Positions 1 to 8,476 of a DNA stretch of 64,000 bases are shown here, in pieces (the stretch's first letter is position 1; every line of letters starts with the position of its first letter). Location: positions 340,503 to 404,502 of the forward strand of contig NZ_WTFT01000004.1 in assembly GCF_009861505.1 (NCBI RefSeq), read 5' to 3'. The position numbers were made by a program, and so were the translations under genes. The notes beneath the pieces are model-generated. The model was not told the DNA's origin. It saw only the letters and a list, made by a program, of their open reading frames with translations, and searched no databases. The stretch is from Pseudomonas izuensis (GTDB lineage Bacteria > Pseudomonadota > Gammaproteobacteria > Pseudomonadales > Pseudomonadaceae).

Positions 1-32
1 ATAAATCCCCTCGCCACAGAGATATAGCGAAT

Positions 33-860
33 TCAGGAGCGGGCCAGTTCCAGAAGTTTTTCGCGCCACGCCGCCTTCGCCGGCAATGCCAGGAAAAACT
101 CATTCAACAGCGACTCCCGCGCCGGATAGCTGAATGGCGCACCGCTCAGATCCAGCACCTCACCGCCCGCCCCTTCCAGCACACCTTGCGCTGCCGCCGT
201 GTCCCACTGCGAAGTCGGCGCCAGGCGCGGATAACAATCGGCCGCCCCTTCGGCCAGCAGGCAAAACTTCAGCGAACTGCCGATATTCGCCAGTTCCAGC
301 TCACCCAGGCTGGCGCTCAATCCGGCCAACAGACGTTCCTGTTCCGGGCTGGAATGGCGGCGACTGGCGACCACCGTAAACGCTGCGCCCGCCGGTGGCA
401 CCTCGCGCACCCGAATCGGCAGCGGCTCGGCACCCCTGTCGCCACGCCACGCGCCCAACCCGCAACCCCCTACATAAAAACGCCCGTTGGTCGGCATCGA
501 AACGACGCCAAATACCACGCGTCCCTGCTCGATGAGCGCGATGTTGACGGTGAACTCTTCGCTGCCCGAGATGAATTCCTTGGTGCCGTCCAGCGGGTCC
601 ACCAGCCACCAACGCTGCCACCCGGCGCGTACGCCCTGAGGAATGTTGGCGTCTTCTTCGGACAGCACCGGGATGCTCGGGTCCAGCGCTGTCAGCCCGG
701 CCAGAATCAGGTGATGGGCGGCCAGGTCAGCGGCGGTGACAGGCGAGTCGTCAGCCTTGGCGGTGACGGCGGTACCCGTGCGCCAGAACGGTAAAATCGC
801 TTCACCCGCCTTTAAGGCCAGCTCGACCACCGGGGCCATCAAGGGGTGCGGAAAATTCAT
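33..860 (-). CDS. cysQ: 3'(2'),5'-bisphosphate nucleotidase CysQ
   Basis: 275 aa, a normal length for CysQ of the inositol-monophosphatase superfamily. These enzymes hydrolyse 3'-phosphoadenosine 5'-phosphate (and PAPS), recycling the by-product of sulfate assimilation in the cytoplasm. The metal-binding signatures are visible: SEED at residues 67-70, WLVDPLDGTKEF around 85-96, and a C-terminal WDTAAAQ motif near residue 220. The start codon overlaps the end of the upstream nudE-like gene by 4 bp (857-860), so the two are probably one operon and translationally coupled. This pairing with nudE and divergent yrfG is common in Pseudomonas. Nothing is missing from the active site. Confidence 0.95.
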   Translation of the reverse strand: MNFPHPLMAPVVELALKAGEAILPFWRTGTAVTAKADDSPVTAADLAAHHLILAGLTALDPSIPVLSEEDANIPQGVRAGWQRWWLVDPLDGTKEFISGSEEFTVNIALIEQGRVVFGVVSMPTNGRFYVGGCGLGAWRGDRGAEPLPIRVREVPPAGAAFTVVASRRHSSPEQERLLAGLSASLGELELANIGSSLKFCLLAEGAADCYPRLAPTSQWDTAAAQGVLEGAGGEVLDLSGAPFSYPARESLLNEFFLALPAKAAWREKLLELARS

Positions 861-1423
861 GGCAGAAACACCCCGCGCTGAGTCAGCAGATCACGAGCCA
901 GATACAGCGCCGCCAAGGCACGGCCTTCGGTGAATTGCGGGTTTTGCGCCAGCGCCGACAGCTCGCGCAGGTTGACCTTGCCCTGACCCATCGGCTCCGG
1001 CTCGTCACCTTCCAGACGCTCTTCGTACAGATCGGTGGCCAGCACCACCTGGATTTTCTGGCTCATGTAGCCGGGGGACAATGACAATTCCGTCAAGTGT
1101 TCAAGCTGCCGTGCGCCAAACCCGGCCTCTTCCTTGAGCTCACGCTCCGCCGCTGCCAGCACGTCTTCGCCGGGCTCGATCAGGCCTTTGGGCAGCGACA
1201 GTTCGTATTCATCGGTTCCGCCGCAATATTCCTCGACCAGCACCGCATGGTCCGCATCGAGCATCGCCACGATCATCACCGCGCCATACCCGGCGCCTTT
1301 GCCGACCAACCGCTCGTAGGTGCGCTCCACGCCATTGGAAAAACGCAATTTCAGCTCCTCCACGCAGAACAAACGGCTGGTGGCGACGATCTCGCGGGCG
1401 AGGATGGTGGGTTTCTGGCGCAT
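857..1423 (-). CDS. nudE: ADP compounds hydrolase NudE (Nudix family)
   Basis: 188 aa Nudix hydrolase. The Nudix box lies at about residues 80-102 (G-LIEPGED-VLAAA-ERELKEEAGFG), matching the GX5EX7REUXEEXGU pattern with all catalytic glutamates. NudE family enzymes cleave ADP-ribose, NADH and diadenosine polyphosphates to AMP plus a phosphorylated product. It is the first gene of a two-gene unit with cysQ (4-bp overlap) and is divergent from yrfG, with only 92 bp between them for both promoters. Assignment to NudE rather than another Nudix enzyme rests on length and on the conserved neighbourhood. Confidence 0.92.
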   Translation of the reverse strand: MRQKPTILAREIVATSRLFCVEELKLRFSNGVERTYERLVGKGAGYGAVMIVAMLDADHAVLVEEYCGGTDEYELSLPKGLIEPGEDVLAAAERELKEEAGFGARQLEHLTELSLSPGYMSQKIQVVLATDLYEERLEGDEPEPMGQGKVNLRELSALAQNPQFTEGRALAALYLARDLLTQRGVFLP

Positions 1424-1515
1424 GAAAGAGGCTCCTGGGCGTTAGCGGGTTACTATACCCGGCCTATCCTGAATGTTTACCTCGGATACCTTTTTTACCG
1501 CTGGAGAAGTTTTTT

Positions 1516-2178
1516 ATGTCCCCGCTGCCCTGGCACGACATCGACACCGTTCTGCTGGACATGGACGGCACGCTGTTGGATCTGCACTTCGACAACCATT
1601 TCTGGCTGGAGCACTTGCCCCAGCGCTACGCCGAACTGCATGGGGTCAGCCGGGTCATGGCCGAGCTGGAGTTGAAGCCGTTGTTCGAGCGCCATGCCGG
1701 GCAGTTGCAGTGGTACTGCCTGGATTTCTGGAGTGCCGAGCTGAATCTGCCCGTGCGTGAGCTAAAACTGGAAACCGCCCACCTGATCGCCCTGCGTCCG
1801 GACGCAGATACCTTTCTGGCGGCGATCAAGCGAGCCGGTAAACGCGTGGTGCTGATCACCAACGCTCACCGTGATTCATTATCGTTGAAGCTGGAAAAAG
1901 TCGAACTTGCGCCCTACTTCGAACGTTTGATCAGCTCCCACGACTACGGTTTTCCCAAGGAAAACCCGCAATTCTGGGACGCGTTGCAAGCCGACATCGA
2001 CTTCAACCCGGCGCGTAGCCTGTTTATCGACGACACCTTGCCGATCCTGCGCAGTGCACGGAAATTTGGCGTGGCGCACCTGTTGGCCGTGAGCGAACCG
2101 GACAGCCGCCAAGGGCCGAAGGACACGGCGGAGTTTGCGGCGGTGGGGGATTATCGGGATTTGATAAGCGGGCTCTAG
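1516..2178 (+). CDS. yrfG: GMP/IMP nucleotidase YrfG (HAD family)
   Basis: 220 aa HAD-superfamily hydrolase. Motif I DMDGT is at residues 15-19 (nucleophile Asp15, acid/base Asp17). Motif II appears as LITNAH near residue 115, and the C-terminal acidic motif as LFIDDT near residue 172. The family member YrfG dephosphorylates purine mononucleotides such as GMP and IMP. The ATG is preceded by GGAGAA at about 1502-1507, a usable ribosome binding site. It is divergent from nudE-cysQ, so the whole cluster concerns small nucleotide turnover. Substrate preference is taken from the family, not seen here. Confidence 0.9.
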   Translation: MSPLPWHDIDTVLLDMDGTLLDLHFDNHFWLEHLPQRYAELHGVSRVMAELELKPLFERHAGQLQWYCLDFWSAELNLPVRELKLETAHLIALRPDADTFLAAIKRAGKRVVLITNAHRDSLSLKLEKVELAPYFERLISSHDYGFPKENPQFWDALQADIDFNPARSLFIDDTLPILRSARKFGVAHLLAVSEPDSRQGPKDTAEFAAVGDYRDLISGL

Positions 2179-2192
2179 ACCGAGTCGCGCCA

Positions 2193-2274
2193 ATCGCGGG
2201 CAAGCCTTGCTCCCACAGGTGTCGGTGAGCACGCGAACGATACCTGACCCGTAGGAGCAAAGCTTGCTCGCGAT
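2193..2274. repeat. REP doublet (REPIN)
   Basis: Two inverted REP arms between yrfG and the BON-LysM gene. The left arm reads as the AGCAAGGCTTGCCCGC spelling (reverse strand) and the right arm as AGCAAAGCTTGCTCGC, so this doublet is mixed. It lies between convergent genes and could also help terminate transcripts. Confidence 0.85.
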
Positions 2275-2288
2275 AGCGATCTCAAGCC

Positions 2289-2729
2289 CTACTCGGGAAT
2301 GCGCAACGACTGCCCAGGATAAATCTTGTTCACATCCTTGAGCATCGGTTTGTTGGCCTCGAAGATTTTGTTGTACAGATTGGCATTGCCATACACACGC
2401 AGCGAAATGGCGCTGAGGGTGTCGCCCTTCTCAACGACGACAAATTTCGCTGCCACGGCTACTGGGCCGGTCACGGTGATTTGATCATCCACGCTACCAA
2501 CACCGGCAATGTTGCCCACGGCCAGCAGGATCTTTTCTTTTTCTTCCTGGCTTGCCACGTCACCCGTCACGGTGACTTTGTCGCCATCGACCGTCGCCTG
2601 CACGTTCGGATTACCCAGGCCGACCTTGCTGATGTGTTCCTTTAACTGCTCGCTGGCATTCGCATTTCCCGGCGTCAGCAAATCCAGCAGTTTTTCGCCT
2701 GCTTCTTTCACAAAGCTCAAAAGACTCAT
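2289..2729 (-). CDS. kbp: BON and LysM domain protein (Kbp/YgaU-like)
   Basis: 146 aa, close to the 149 aa of E. coli Kbp (YgaU), a potassium-binding protein made of a BON domain followed by LysM. The BON part spans about residues 22-90 and the LysM part about 97-146, ending in PGQSLRIPE. No signal peptide is visible, which agrees with cytoplasmic Kbp. I chose the ATG at 2729 because AAGGAG sits 7 bases upstream; the reading frame stays open further upstream but that stretch has the composition of the opposite strand and overlaps the divergent LysR promoter region. Role as a K+ sensor or as an envelope protein is inferred from the homologue. Confidence 0.85.
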   Translation of the reverse strand: MSLLSFVKEAGEKLLDLLTPGNANASEQLKEHISKVGLGNPNVQATVDGDKVTVTGDVASQEEKEKILLAVGNIAGVGSVDDQITVTGPVAVAAKFVVVEKGDTLSAISLRVYGNANLYNKIFEANKPMLKDVNKIYPGQSLRIPE

Positions 2730-2865
2730 GGTTCGTTCTCCTTGGGTTTCAGGTTCCAGACGCAAAAGCCTAGACCACGGTGGCCAAACACGGCTCCAAC
2801 CCGACCAATGACGCCGCTTCCTTCCAAACGATAGAATCCGCACATTCCCGCGCCCTGGAGCGAAG

Positions 2866-3753
2866 ATGGACATCAAGCAGCTGAAATTCCTCATCGCTCT
2901 GGACGAAACCCGGCATTTCGGCCAGGCCGCCGCGCGTTGCCACATCACCCAGCCGACCCTGTCCATGCGCCTGCGCAACCTCGAAGAAGAACTCGACCTG
3001 CCGCTGGTCAATCGAGGACAACGCTTCGAGGGCTTCACCGCGCCAGGGGAACGGGTATTGGCCTGGGCCCGCACCGTGCTGGCAGCCTATGACGGCTTGT
3101 ACGCCGAGGCGGCGGCCTGTCGCGGCAATCTGGTCGGCACCTTGCGCCTGGGCGTGGTGCCGCTGTCGAGCTTCGACCCACTGCCACTGTTGCAGCGCCT
3201 GCACGCAGAGCACCCGAACCTGCGCTTCGAATTGTCGGCGTTGAGCTCGGAGCAAATCCTCGAACAATTGGCGAACAATTGCCTGGATCTCGGCGTGTCG
3301 TACCTCGAACGTCTGGATGCCGAACGCTTCGACTCACTCACCTTCAACGAAACCCGCATGGGCCTGCTTTACGATCAGCGCTTCTTCACCTTTGGCGACG
3401 AGCCGCTGAGTTGGGAATCGTTGATCGAGCTACCGCTGGGCATGCTCACCAGCGGCATGCATTTCCGCCAATCCATCGACCATAACTTCCACAGCCGTGG
3501 CCTCACCCCAGAGCCTTTGTTGCAGACCGATGCGGTGCATCAACTCTTACAAGCTGTGCACGGCGGCTTGTGCTGCGCCGTGATGCCACTGGAGGGTGGT
3601 CTGGAAAGCCTGACTGATCATTTGCGTCTACAGCCGATCGAAAACGCCCAGACCCTTGGCCGGCTGGGGCTGATCATGCGTCGCAGCGCGCCACGTTCGG
3701 CGCTGGCAGAGGCGTGCTTCGCGATTTTCCAACAATCGCTGGTGGGCAATTGA
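2866..3753 (+). CDS. LysR-family transcriptional regulator
   Basis: 295 aa. An N-terminal winged helix-turn-helix covers residues 1-60 (typical pattern DIKQLKFL...[29 protein letters not shown]), followed by a LysR substrate-binding domain from about residue 90. The N-terminus resembles the OxyR/CynR branch more than CysB. It sits 92 bp upstream of fdhD and the molybdenum oxidoreductase in the same direction, so it most likely controls those genes, although co-transcription is also possible. The inducer is unknown. No cysteine pair arranged as in OxyR is obvious, so peroxide sensing is not supported. Confidence 0.88.
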   Translation: MDIKQLKFLIALDETRHFGQAAARCHITQPTLSMRLRNLEEELDLPLVNRGQRFEGFTAPGERVLAWARTVLAAYDGLYAEAAACRGNLVGTLRLGVVPLSSFDPLPLLQRLHAEHPNLRFELSALSSEQILEQLANNCLDLGVSYLERLDAERFDSLTFNETRMGLLYDQRFFTFGDEPLSWESLIELPLGMLTSGMHFRQSIDHNFHSRGLTPEPLLQTDAVHQLLQAVHGGLCCAVMPLEGGLESLTDHLRLQPIENAQTLGRLGLIMRRSAPRSALAEACFAIFQQSLVGN

Positions 3754-3845
3754 TCGACGGCATCTATCGGTAGATCAGTATTAGCGATTAGACGCGACAA
3801 GTTGACGCGCCTAGTCTTAAAGCTGATCAATCCGTCGGTGATGCC

Positions 3846-4685
3846 ATGAACGCCAAGCGCCCTGCCTGCGAGGCGCCTGCCCTCGAAACGCCTGCGCCTG
3901 CTGCCAGCCAGACCTACAGCTACAGCAACCTTGAATGCTCCGAATCGGACAGCACCGCGCTGGCCGAGGAAGTGGCGTTGGCGATTGCCTATAACGGCAT
4001 CAGCCAGGCGGTCATGCTGATCACACCTACGGACCTGGAAGACTTTATCGTCGGATTCAGCCTGGGCAGCGGCATTATCCAGGACGCCACGGATATCTAT
4101 GACCTGCAACTCAGCGGTTCGGGGTCGGCGCAATATGCGCAAGTGACCATCGCCAACCGCGCGTTCTGGAACCTCAAGCAGCAACGTCGACAACTGGCCG
4201 GCACCAGCGGTTGCGGGCTTTGCGGCGTGGAAGCGGTCGAGCAAGCGCTGCCGGACCTCAAGGTGTTGCCCGGGGCGCCACTGCCGCCTGCCGAGTGGCT
4301 CGACGGCCTGCGCCAGCGTATCGGCGCGTTCCAGCCGCTGGGCCAGTACAGCGGCGCGGTGCATGCGGCGGTGTTCATGAATGACAAAGGTGAGTTGTTG
4401 CTGGGTCGTGAAGACATCGGCCGGCACAACGCCCTCGACAAGCTGATCGGCGGATTGATCCGTCGCAACATCCCGACCACTGGCGGACTGGTGATCGTCA
4501 CCAGCCGTTGCAGCCTCGAACTGATCCAGAAAGTTTTACGCGCCGGCATCCAGACCCTCGTCAGCCTGTCTTCGCCCACGGGCCTTGCCGTGCAATGGGC
4601 CCGTCGCCACAACCTCAATCTCATCCATCTGCCACAAAAGAATGCGCCGCGGGTCTACAGCCCGGCTTTGGAGAATCAAGCGTGA
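3846..4685 (+). CDS. fdhD: Formate dehydrogenase accessory sulfurtransferase FdhD
   Basis: 279 aa; E. coli FdhD is 278 aa. FdhD carries sulfur from IscS to the molybdenum cofactor of formate dehydrogenases, which is required for their activity. The sulfur-relay CXXC motif is present as Cys123 and Cys126 (GCGLCGVE), followed by the FdhD pattern GREDIGRHNALDK near residue 180. The first 25 residues are proline- and alanine-rich and probably disordered. The stop codon overlaps the GTG start of the next gene (GTGA, 4682-4685), so the accessory factor and its client enzyme are translationally coupled. Confidence 0.96.
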   Translation: MNAKRPACEAPALETPAPAASQTYSYSNLECSESDSTALAEEVALAIAYNGISQAVMLITPTDLEDFIVGFSLGSGIIQDATDIYDLQLSGSGSAQYAQVTIANRAFWNLKQQRRQLAGTSGCGLCGVEAVEQALPDLKVLPGAPLPPAEWLDGLRQRIGAFQPLGQYSGAVHAAVFMNDKGELLLGREDIGRHNALDKLIGGLIRRNIPTTGGLVIVTSRCSLELIQKVLRAGIQTLVSLSSPTGLAVQWARRHNLNLIHLPQKNAPRVYSPALENQA

Positions 4686-7030
4686 GTCAACATCGTCAAG
4701 CCGACCAGACACCCGTCCCCCGCTACAAGCCCTACAAAGGCGCAGCCGGTGGCTGGGGCGCCCTGATCAGTGTCGCCCACGCCTGGTTGACCAGTGACAA
4801 CGCGCTGAAGAACCTGCGCATGATGCTCAAGACCAACAAGAACGGCGGCTTTGACTGCCCGGGTTGCGCCTGGGGTGATTCGCTGGAAGGCGGCATGGTG
4901 GCGTTCTGCGAGAACGGCGCCAAAGCGGTGAACTGGGAAGCGACCAAACGGCGTGTCGATGGCAAGTTCTTCGCCAAACACAGTGTTACCTCGTTGCTGG
5001 AGCAGAGTGACTACTGGCTTGAATATCAGGGCCGCCTGACCGAGCCGCTGGTGTACAACACCGAAACCGATCGCTACCAGCCCATCAGTTGGGACGATGC
5101 CTTTGCCTTGATCGCCAAGCATCTGCGCGGTTTGTCGAGCCCGGATCAGGCCGAGTTCTACACCTCGGGACGAGCGAGTAACGAAGCGGCGTTCCTCTAT
5201 CAATTGTTCGTGCGCGCCTATGGCACCAACAACTTCCCCGACTGCTCGAACATGTGCCACGAGGCCAGCGGTGTTGCGTTGTCGCAGAGTGTTGGCGTCG
5301 GCAAAGGCACCGTGACCTTCGATGACTTCGAGCACGCCGATGCGATTTTCGTCTGGGGCCAGAACCCCGGCACCAACCACCCACGGATGCTCGAGCCGCT
5401 GCGTGAAGCCGTCAAACGCGGCGCGCAAGTGGTGTGCATCAACCCACTCAAAGAACGGGGCCTGGAACGTTTCCAGCACCCGCAGCATCCGATCGAAATG
5501 CTCACCAACGGTGACAAGCCCACCAACACCGCCTACTTCCGTCCCGCACTGGGCGGTGACATGGCGGTGATGCGCGGCATGGCGAAGTTCCTGCTGCAAT
5601 GGGAGCGTGACGCGCAGAAGGCAGGCGCCCCGGCGGTGTTCGATCACGCCTTCCTCAACGAACACAGTGTCAACGTGCTGGATTACCTGGCCGTGATCGA
5701 CCAGACCTCGTGGGAGCAGATCGTCGAGCAATCGGGCCTGACCCTGGTCGAGATCGAGCAAGCGGCAAGCATGTACGCCAAGAGCAAGAACGTCATCATG
5801 TGCTGGGCCATGGGCATCACCCAGCATCGCCACTCGGTGGCGACCATCCAGGAAATCGCCAACCTGCAACTGCTGCGCGGCAACATCGGCCGGCCGGGCG
5901 CGGGCCTGTGCCCGGTACGTGGTCACAGTAACGTGCAGGGCGACCGGACCATGGGCATCAACGAACGTCCGCCGGTGGCGTTCCTCGATGCGCTGGAGCG
6001 TCGCTTCCAGTTCAAGGTCCCCCGTGAAAACGGTCACAACGTGGTCGAGGCGATCCACGCCATGGCCGAAGGTTGGGCAAAAGTGTTCATCGCCCTCGGC
6101 GGCAACTTCGCCCAGGCCACCCCTGATAGCCCACGAACCTTCCAGGCCCTGAGCAATTGCGACCTGACTGTGCAGATCAGCACCAAGCTCAACCGCAGCC
6201 ATCTGGCCCACGGTAAGGACGCGTTGATCCTGCCATGCCTGGGCCGGACCGATATCGACCGGCAAACCGAAGGCCCTCAAGCGGTGACCGTCGAAGATTC
6301 GTTCAGCATGGTCCACGCCTCCAACGGCCAGTTGGAGCCGCTGTCGAACCAGATGCGCTCGGAGCCGGCGATTCTTGCCGGTATCGCCGCAGCCACCCTG
6401 GGCAGCCACCCGGTCGACTGGAACTGGCTGGTGGCTGACTACCGCCGCATCCGCGACCTGATTGCCGACACCATTCCCGGCTTCAAGGACTTCAACGAAA
6501 AGCTCAAGAACCCGGGCGGTTTTTACCTGGGCAACAGTGCCGGCGCTCGCCAGTGGAACACCGCGTCAGGCCGGGCCAATTTCCGCCCGAACGCACTGCC
6601 CAAGGACCTGGTGCACGAACGCACCCGCGCCACCGGTGTGCTGCCGGACCTGATCATGCAATCGATGCGCTCCCACGATCAGTACAACACCACCATCTAT
6701 GGTCTCAACGATCGTTATCGTGGGGTCAAAGGTCAGCGTGATGTGATATTCGTCAACGAAGCCGACATCATTCGCCTGGGCTTCAAGCCCGGGCAGAAGG
6801 CCGACATCGTGTCGATCTGGGACGATGGCGTCGAGCGTCGGGTGAAAGGCTTCACACTGCTGGCGTTTGATATCCCGGCCGGGCAAGCAGCCGCGTACTA
6901 TCCGGAAGTGAATCCGCTGATACCGCTGGAAAGCACCGGGGATGGCAGCCATACACCGACGTCGAAGTTCGTGGCGATCCGGCTGGAAGCGGCAAGTGAG
7001 AGTGGGTTGATCCTCGCTAAATCGGCTTAA
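4682..7030 (+). CDS. FdhF/YdeP-family molybdopterin oxidoreductase (formate dehydrogenase alpha-like)
   Basis: 782 aa using the GTG at 4682, which overlaps the fdhD stop; upstream in-frame codons lie inside fdhD and are rejected. This is a bis-MGD molybdenum oxidoreductase of the FdhF/YdeP type. Visible features are a short cysteine motif GFDCPGCAWGD near residue 55, the molybdenum-ligand region NMCHEASG near residue 190 with Cys rather than selenocysteine, and RPGAGLCPVRGHSNVQG typical of this branch. It probably needs FdhD and works in the cytoplasm. No iron-sulfur or NAD-binding partner subunit is adjacent, so the electron acceptor and even formate as substrate are uncertain. Confidence 0.88.
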   Translation: MSQHRQADQTPVPRYKPYKGAAGGWGALISVAHAWLTSDNALKNLRMMLKTNKNGGFDCPGCAWGDSLEGGMVAFCENGAKAVNWEATKRRVDGKFFAKHSVTSLLEQSDYWLEYQGRLTEPLVYNTETDRYQPISWDDAFALIAKHLRGLSSPDQAEFYTSGRASNEAAFLYQLFVRAYGTNNFPDCSNMCHEASGVALSQSVGVGKGTVTFDDFEHADAIFVWGQNPGTNHPRMLEPLREAVKRGAQVVCINPLKERGLERFQHPQHPIEMLTNGDKPTNTAYFRPALGGDMAVMRGMAKFLLQWERDAQKAGAPAVFDHAFLNEHSVNVLDYLAVIDQTSWEQIVEQSGLTLVEIEQAASMYAKSKNVIMCWAMGITQHRHSVATIQEIANLQLLRGNIGRPGAGLCPVRGHSNVQGDRTMGINERPPVAFLDALERRFQFKVPRENGHNVVEAIHAMAEGWAKVFIALGGNFAQATPDSPRTFQALSNCDLTVQISTKLNRSHLAHGKDALILPCLGRTDIDRQTEGPQAVTVEDSFSMVHASNGQLEPLSNQMRSEPAILAGIAAATLGSHPVDWNWLVADYRRIRDLIADTIPGFKDFNEKLKNPGGFYLGNSAGARQWNTASGRANFRPNALPKDLVHERTRATGVLPDLIMQSMRSHDQYNTTIYGLNDRYRGVKGQRDVIFVNEADIIRLGFKPGQKADIVSIWDDGVERRVKGFTLLAFDIPAGQAAAYYPEVNPLIPLESTGDGSHTPTSKFVAIRLEAASESGLILAKSA

Positions 7031-7051
7031 CGCGGCATCCGGTTTGGCCTC

Positions 7052-7144
7052 TTCGCGAGCAGGCTCGCTCCCACATTAGTTCTTCAGTGAACACAGTATT
7101 TGTGTTCGACCAAGATCCACTGTGGGAGCGAGCCTGCTCGCGAT
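7052..7144. repeat. REP doublet (REPIN)
   Basis: Inverted arms of the AGCGAGCCTGCTCGC spelling, 93 bp in all, with an inner part containing CAGTGAACACAGTATTTGTG. It starts 21 bp after the oxidoreductase stop codon in a 359-bp gene-free stretch. Confidence 0.9.
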
Positions 7145-7199
7145 GGCGTCGGACGAAGTACCTCATGTAATGGCACTGTTAAAACATTTCCAAACGCCC

Positions 7200-7235
7200 A
7201 CAAAAAAAGCCGTTTTTTCACAAAAACGGCCATTC
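7200..7235 (-). terminator. Hairpin with T-run on the minus strand
   Basis: GCCGTTTTT and AAAAACGGC form a stem around TCAC. A run of T follows only when read on the minus strand, where no gene ends nearby, so its role is unclear. The remainder of 7145-7389 shows no gene; an A/T-rich part before 7390 probably carries the promoter of the next gene. Confidence 0.35.
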
Positions 7236-7389
7236 CGAAGTAGCTAAAGACCGGCGAAAAACACTTAAGTTCCGCCCAAAAAACAGCAACTTATAGAAAT
7301 GTGCTCAAGTCGTGTTACTCGTCGGATTTCGATTGTCACGCCCATTCCAGAGCCTCAGGATCGCGCCGTCATCCCCTTGAGGTTCCCCC

Positions 7390-7875
7390 ATGAAGTTCTC
7401 CTCGATTCTCTTGTTGTCCCTTGGCCTGGTCAGTGGCATGGCGTCCGCTGGCGGCAACACCGAAGCAGGTGTGGGCGGCGCATTGGGCGGGGTTTTAGGC
7501 TCAGTCGTCGGCCAGTCACTTGGCGGCAATACCGGTTCAACCATCGGCGCAGCCCTGGGTGGCGCGGGTGGTAGCGCAGTCGGCGCAAACAAACACAGCC
7601 GTGGCGAAGCCGCCATTGGTGGTGCGCTGGGCGCAGCAGGCGGTAACGTGGTCGGCCGCAGCATGGGCGGCACCACCGGCAGCCTGATCGGCTCCGCGGC
7701 AGGCGGCGGCGCCGGTGGCGCGCTGGGTAACTACATGGGCACCAAGGCCGATGATGAAGACGACGATGATGGTCGTCGTGGCGGCCGTCGCTACTACCGT
7801 GACGACTATCGTCATGACCGTGGCCACCACTATGGCCACCACAAGCACCACAAATACTGGCGCCACCGCGACTAA
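7390..7875 (+). CDS. Exported glycine-zipper protein with His/Arg-rich tail
   Basis: 161 aa. Residues 1-20 form a signal peptide ending MASA. Residues 21-118 are a long glycine-zipper-like region with repeated GGALGG, GGNTGS, GGAGGS and GGTTGS blocks, the type of sequence that inserts in or packs against membranes. An acidic cluster DDEDDDD near residue 122 is followed by a basic tail rich in His, Arg and Tyr to the C-terminus. It probably resides in the periplasm or outer membrane; the tail could bind metal, peptidoglycan or nucleic acid, but this is a guess. It is alone between a REP doublet and a bidirectional terminator. AAGTT... context and the ATG after TTGAGGTTCCCCC give a plausible GAGG ribosome site. 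Confidence 0.8.
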   Translation: MKFSSILLLSLGLVSGMASAGGNTEAGVGGALGGVLGSVVGQSLGGNTGSTIGAALGGAGGSAVGANKHSRGEAAIGGALGAAGGNVVGRSMGGTTGSLIGSAAGGGAGGALGNYMGTKADDEDDDDGRRGGRRYYRDDYRHDRGHHYGHHKHHKYWRHRD

Positions 7876-7898
7876 CCATAACGGTATCGCGCACAGCT

Positions 7899-7932
7899 AA
7901 AAAATCGCAGCCCTCGGGCTGCGATTTTTTTG
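7899..7932. terminator. Bidirectional intrinsic terminator
   Basis: Stem ATCGCAGCCC / GGGCTGCGAT with A-run before and T-run after, between convergent genes ending at 7875 and 7939. It can stop transcripts from both sides. Confidence 0.9.
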
Positions 7933-7938
7933 CCCGCT

Positions 7939-8370
7939 CTAAACCACCAAACGTTCCAAAGCCCCACGCAACCCGCTGGGAATCGCCACCGGCTGGTTCG
8001 ACGCACGGTCAACAAACACATGCACAAAGCGCCCCGCTGCACAGGCCTCGTCTTCGCCCTGCTTGAACACCGCCAATTCATATTGCACTGAGCTGTTGCC
8101 CAGCTTGCCCACCCGCAGCCCGATTTCGATCCGGTCCGGGAACGCGATGGAAGCAAAATAATCGCACGCCGAACTCACCACGAAACCCACTACCTCACCA
8201 TCATGGATATCCAGGCCGCCGACTTCGATCAGGTAGGTGTTCACTGCCGTATCGAAAAAGCTGTAGTAGGTAACGTTGTTGACGTGACCGTAGGCGTCGT
8301 TGTCATGCCAACGGGTGGTGATGGGTTGGAAATGCGGGTAGTCGGTGCGTAGGGGCATCGGGTTGGACAT
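7939..8370 (-). CDS. Acyl-CoA thioesterase of the 4-hydroxybenzoyl-CoA thioesterase (hotdog) type
   Basis: 143 aa hotdog-fold thioesterase. The motif WHDNDAYGHVNNVTYYSFFD near residues 19-38 carries the catalytic Asp of the 4HBT/YbgC type. These enzymes hydrolyse acyl-CoA thioesters in the cytoplasm; the exact acyl chain is not predictable. I chose the ATG at 8370 because AGGAA lies about 9 bases upstream, while a possible upstream start at 8412 would add 14 residues without a better site. It is convergent with the glycine-zipper gene and follows recQ in the same direction with about 106 bp between them, a spacer that contains a degraded REP-like sequence. Confidence 0.88.
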   Translation of the reverse strand: MSNPMPLRTDYPHFQPITTRWHDNDAYGHVNNVTYYSFFDTAVNTYLIEVGGLDIHDGEVVGFVVSSACDYFASIAFPDRIEIGLRVGKLGNSSVQYELAVFKQGEDEACAAGRFVHVFVDRASNQPVAIPSGLRGALERLVV

Positions 8371-8476
8371 CAGTGTCGGTTCCTGAGATTGAATGGCCAG
8401 TTTATTGCGCAAACCGCGTTGCGCCCATCGCGAGCAAGTCGGATCGCCGCACCGTCGCGCCTACATTGATCGGATT

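Noticed and set aside
4676..6409. 577-codon minus-strand open frame opposite the molybdenum oxidoreductase
   Set aside because: Shadow frame; the plus strand encodes an unmistakable enzyme over the same bases.
8425..8463. REP-like sequence between recQ and the thioesterase
   Set aside because: Only GCGAGCAAGTCGGATCGC-like traces remain; too degenerate to list as an element.
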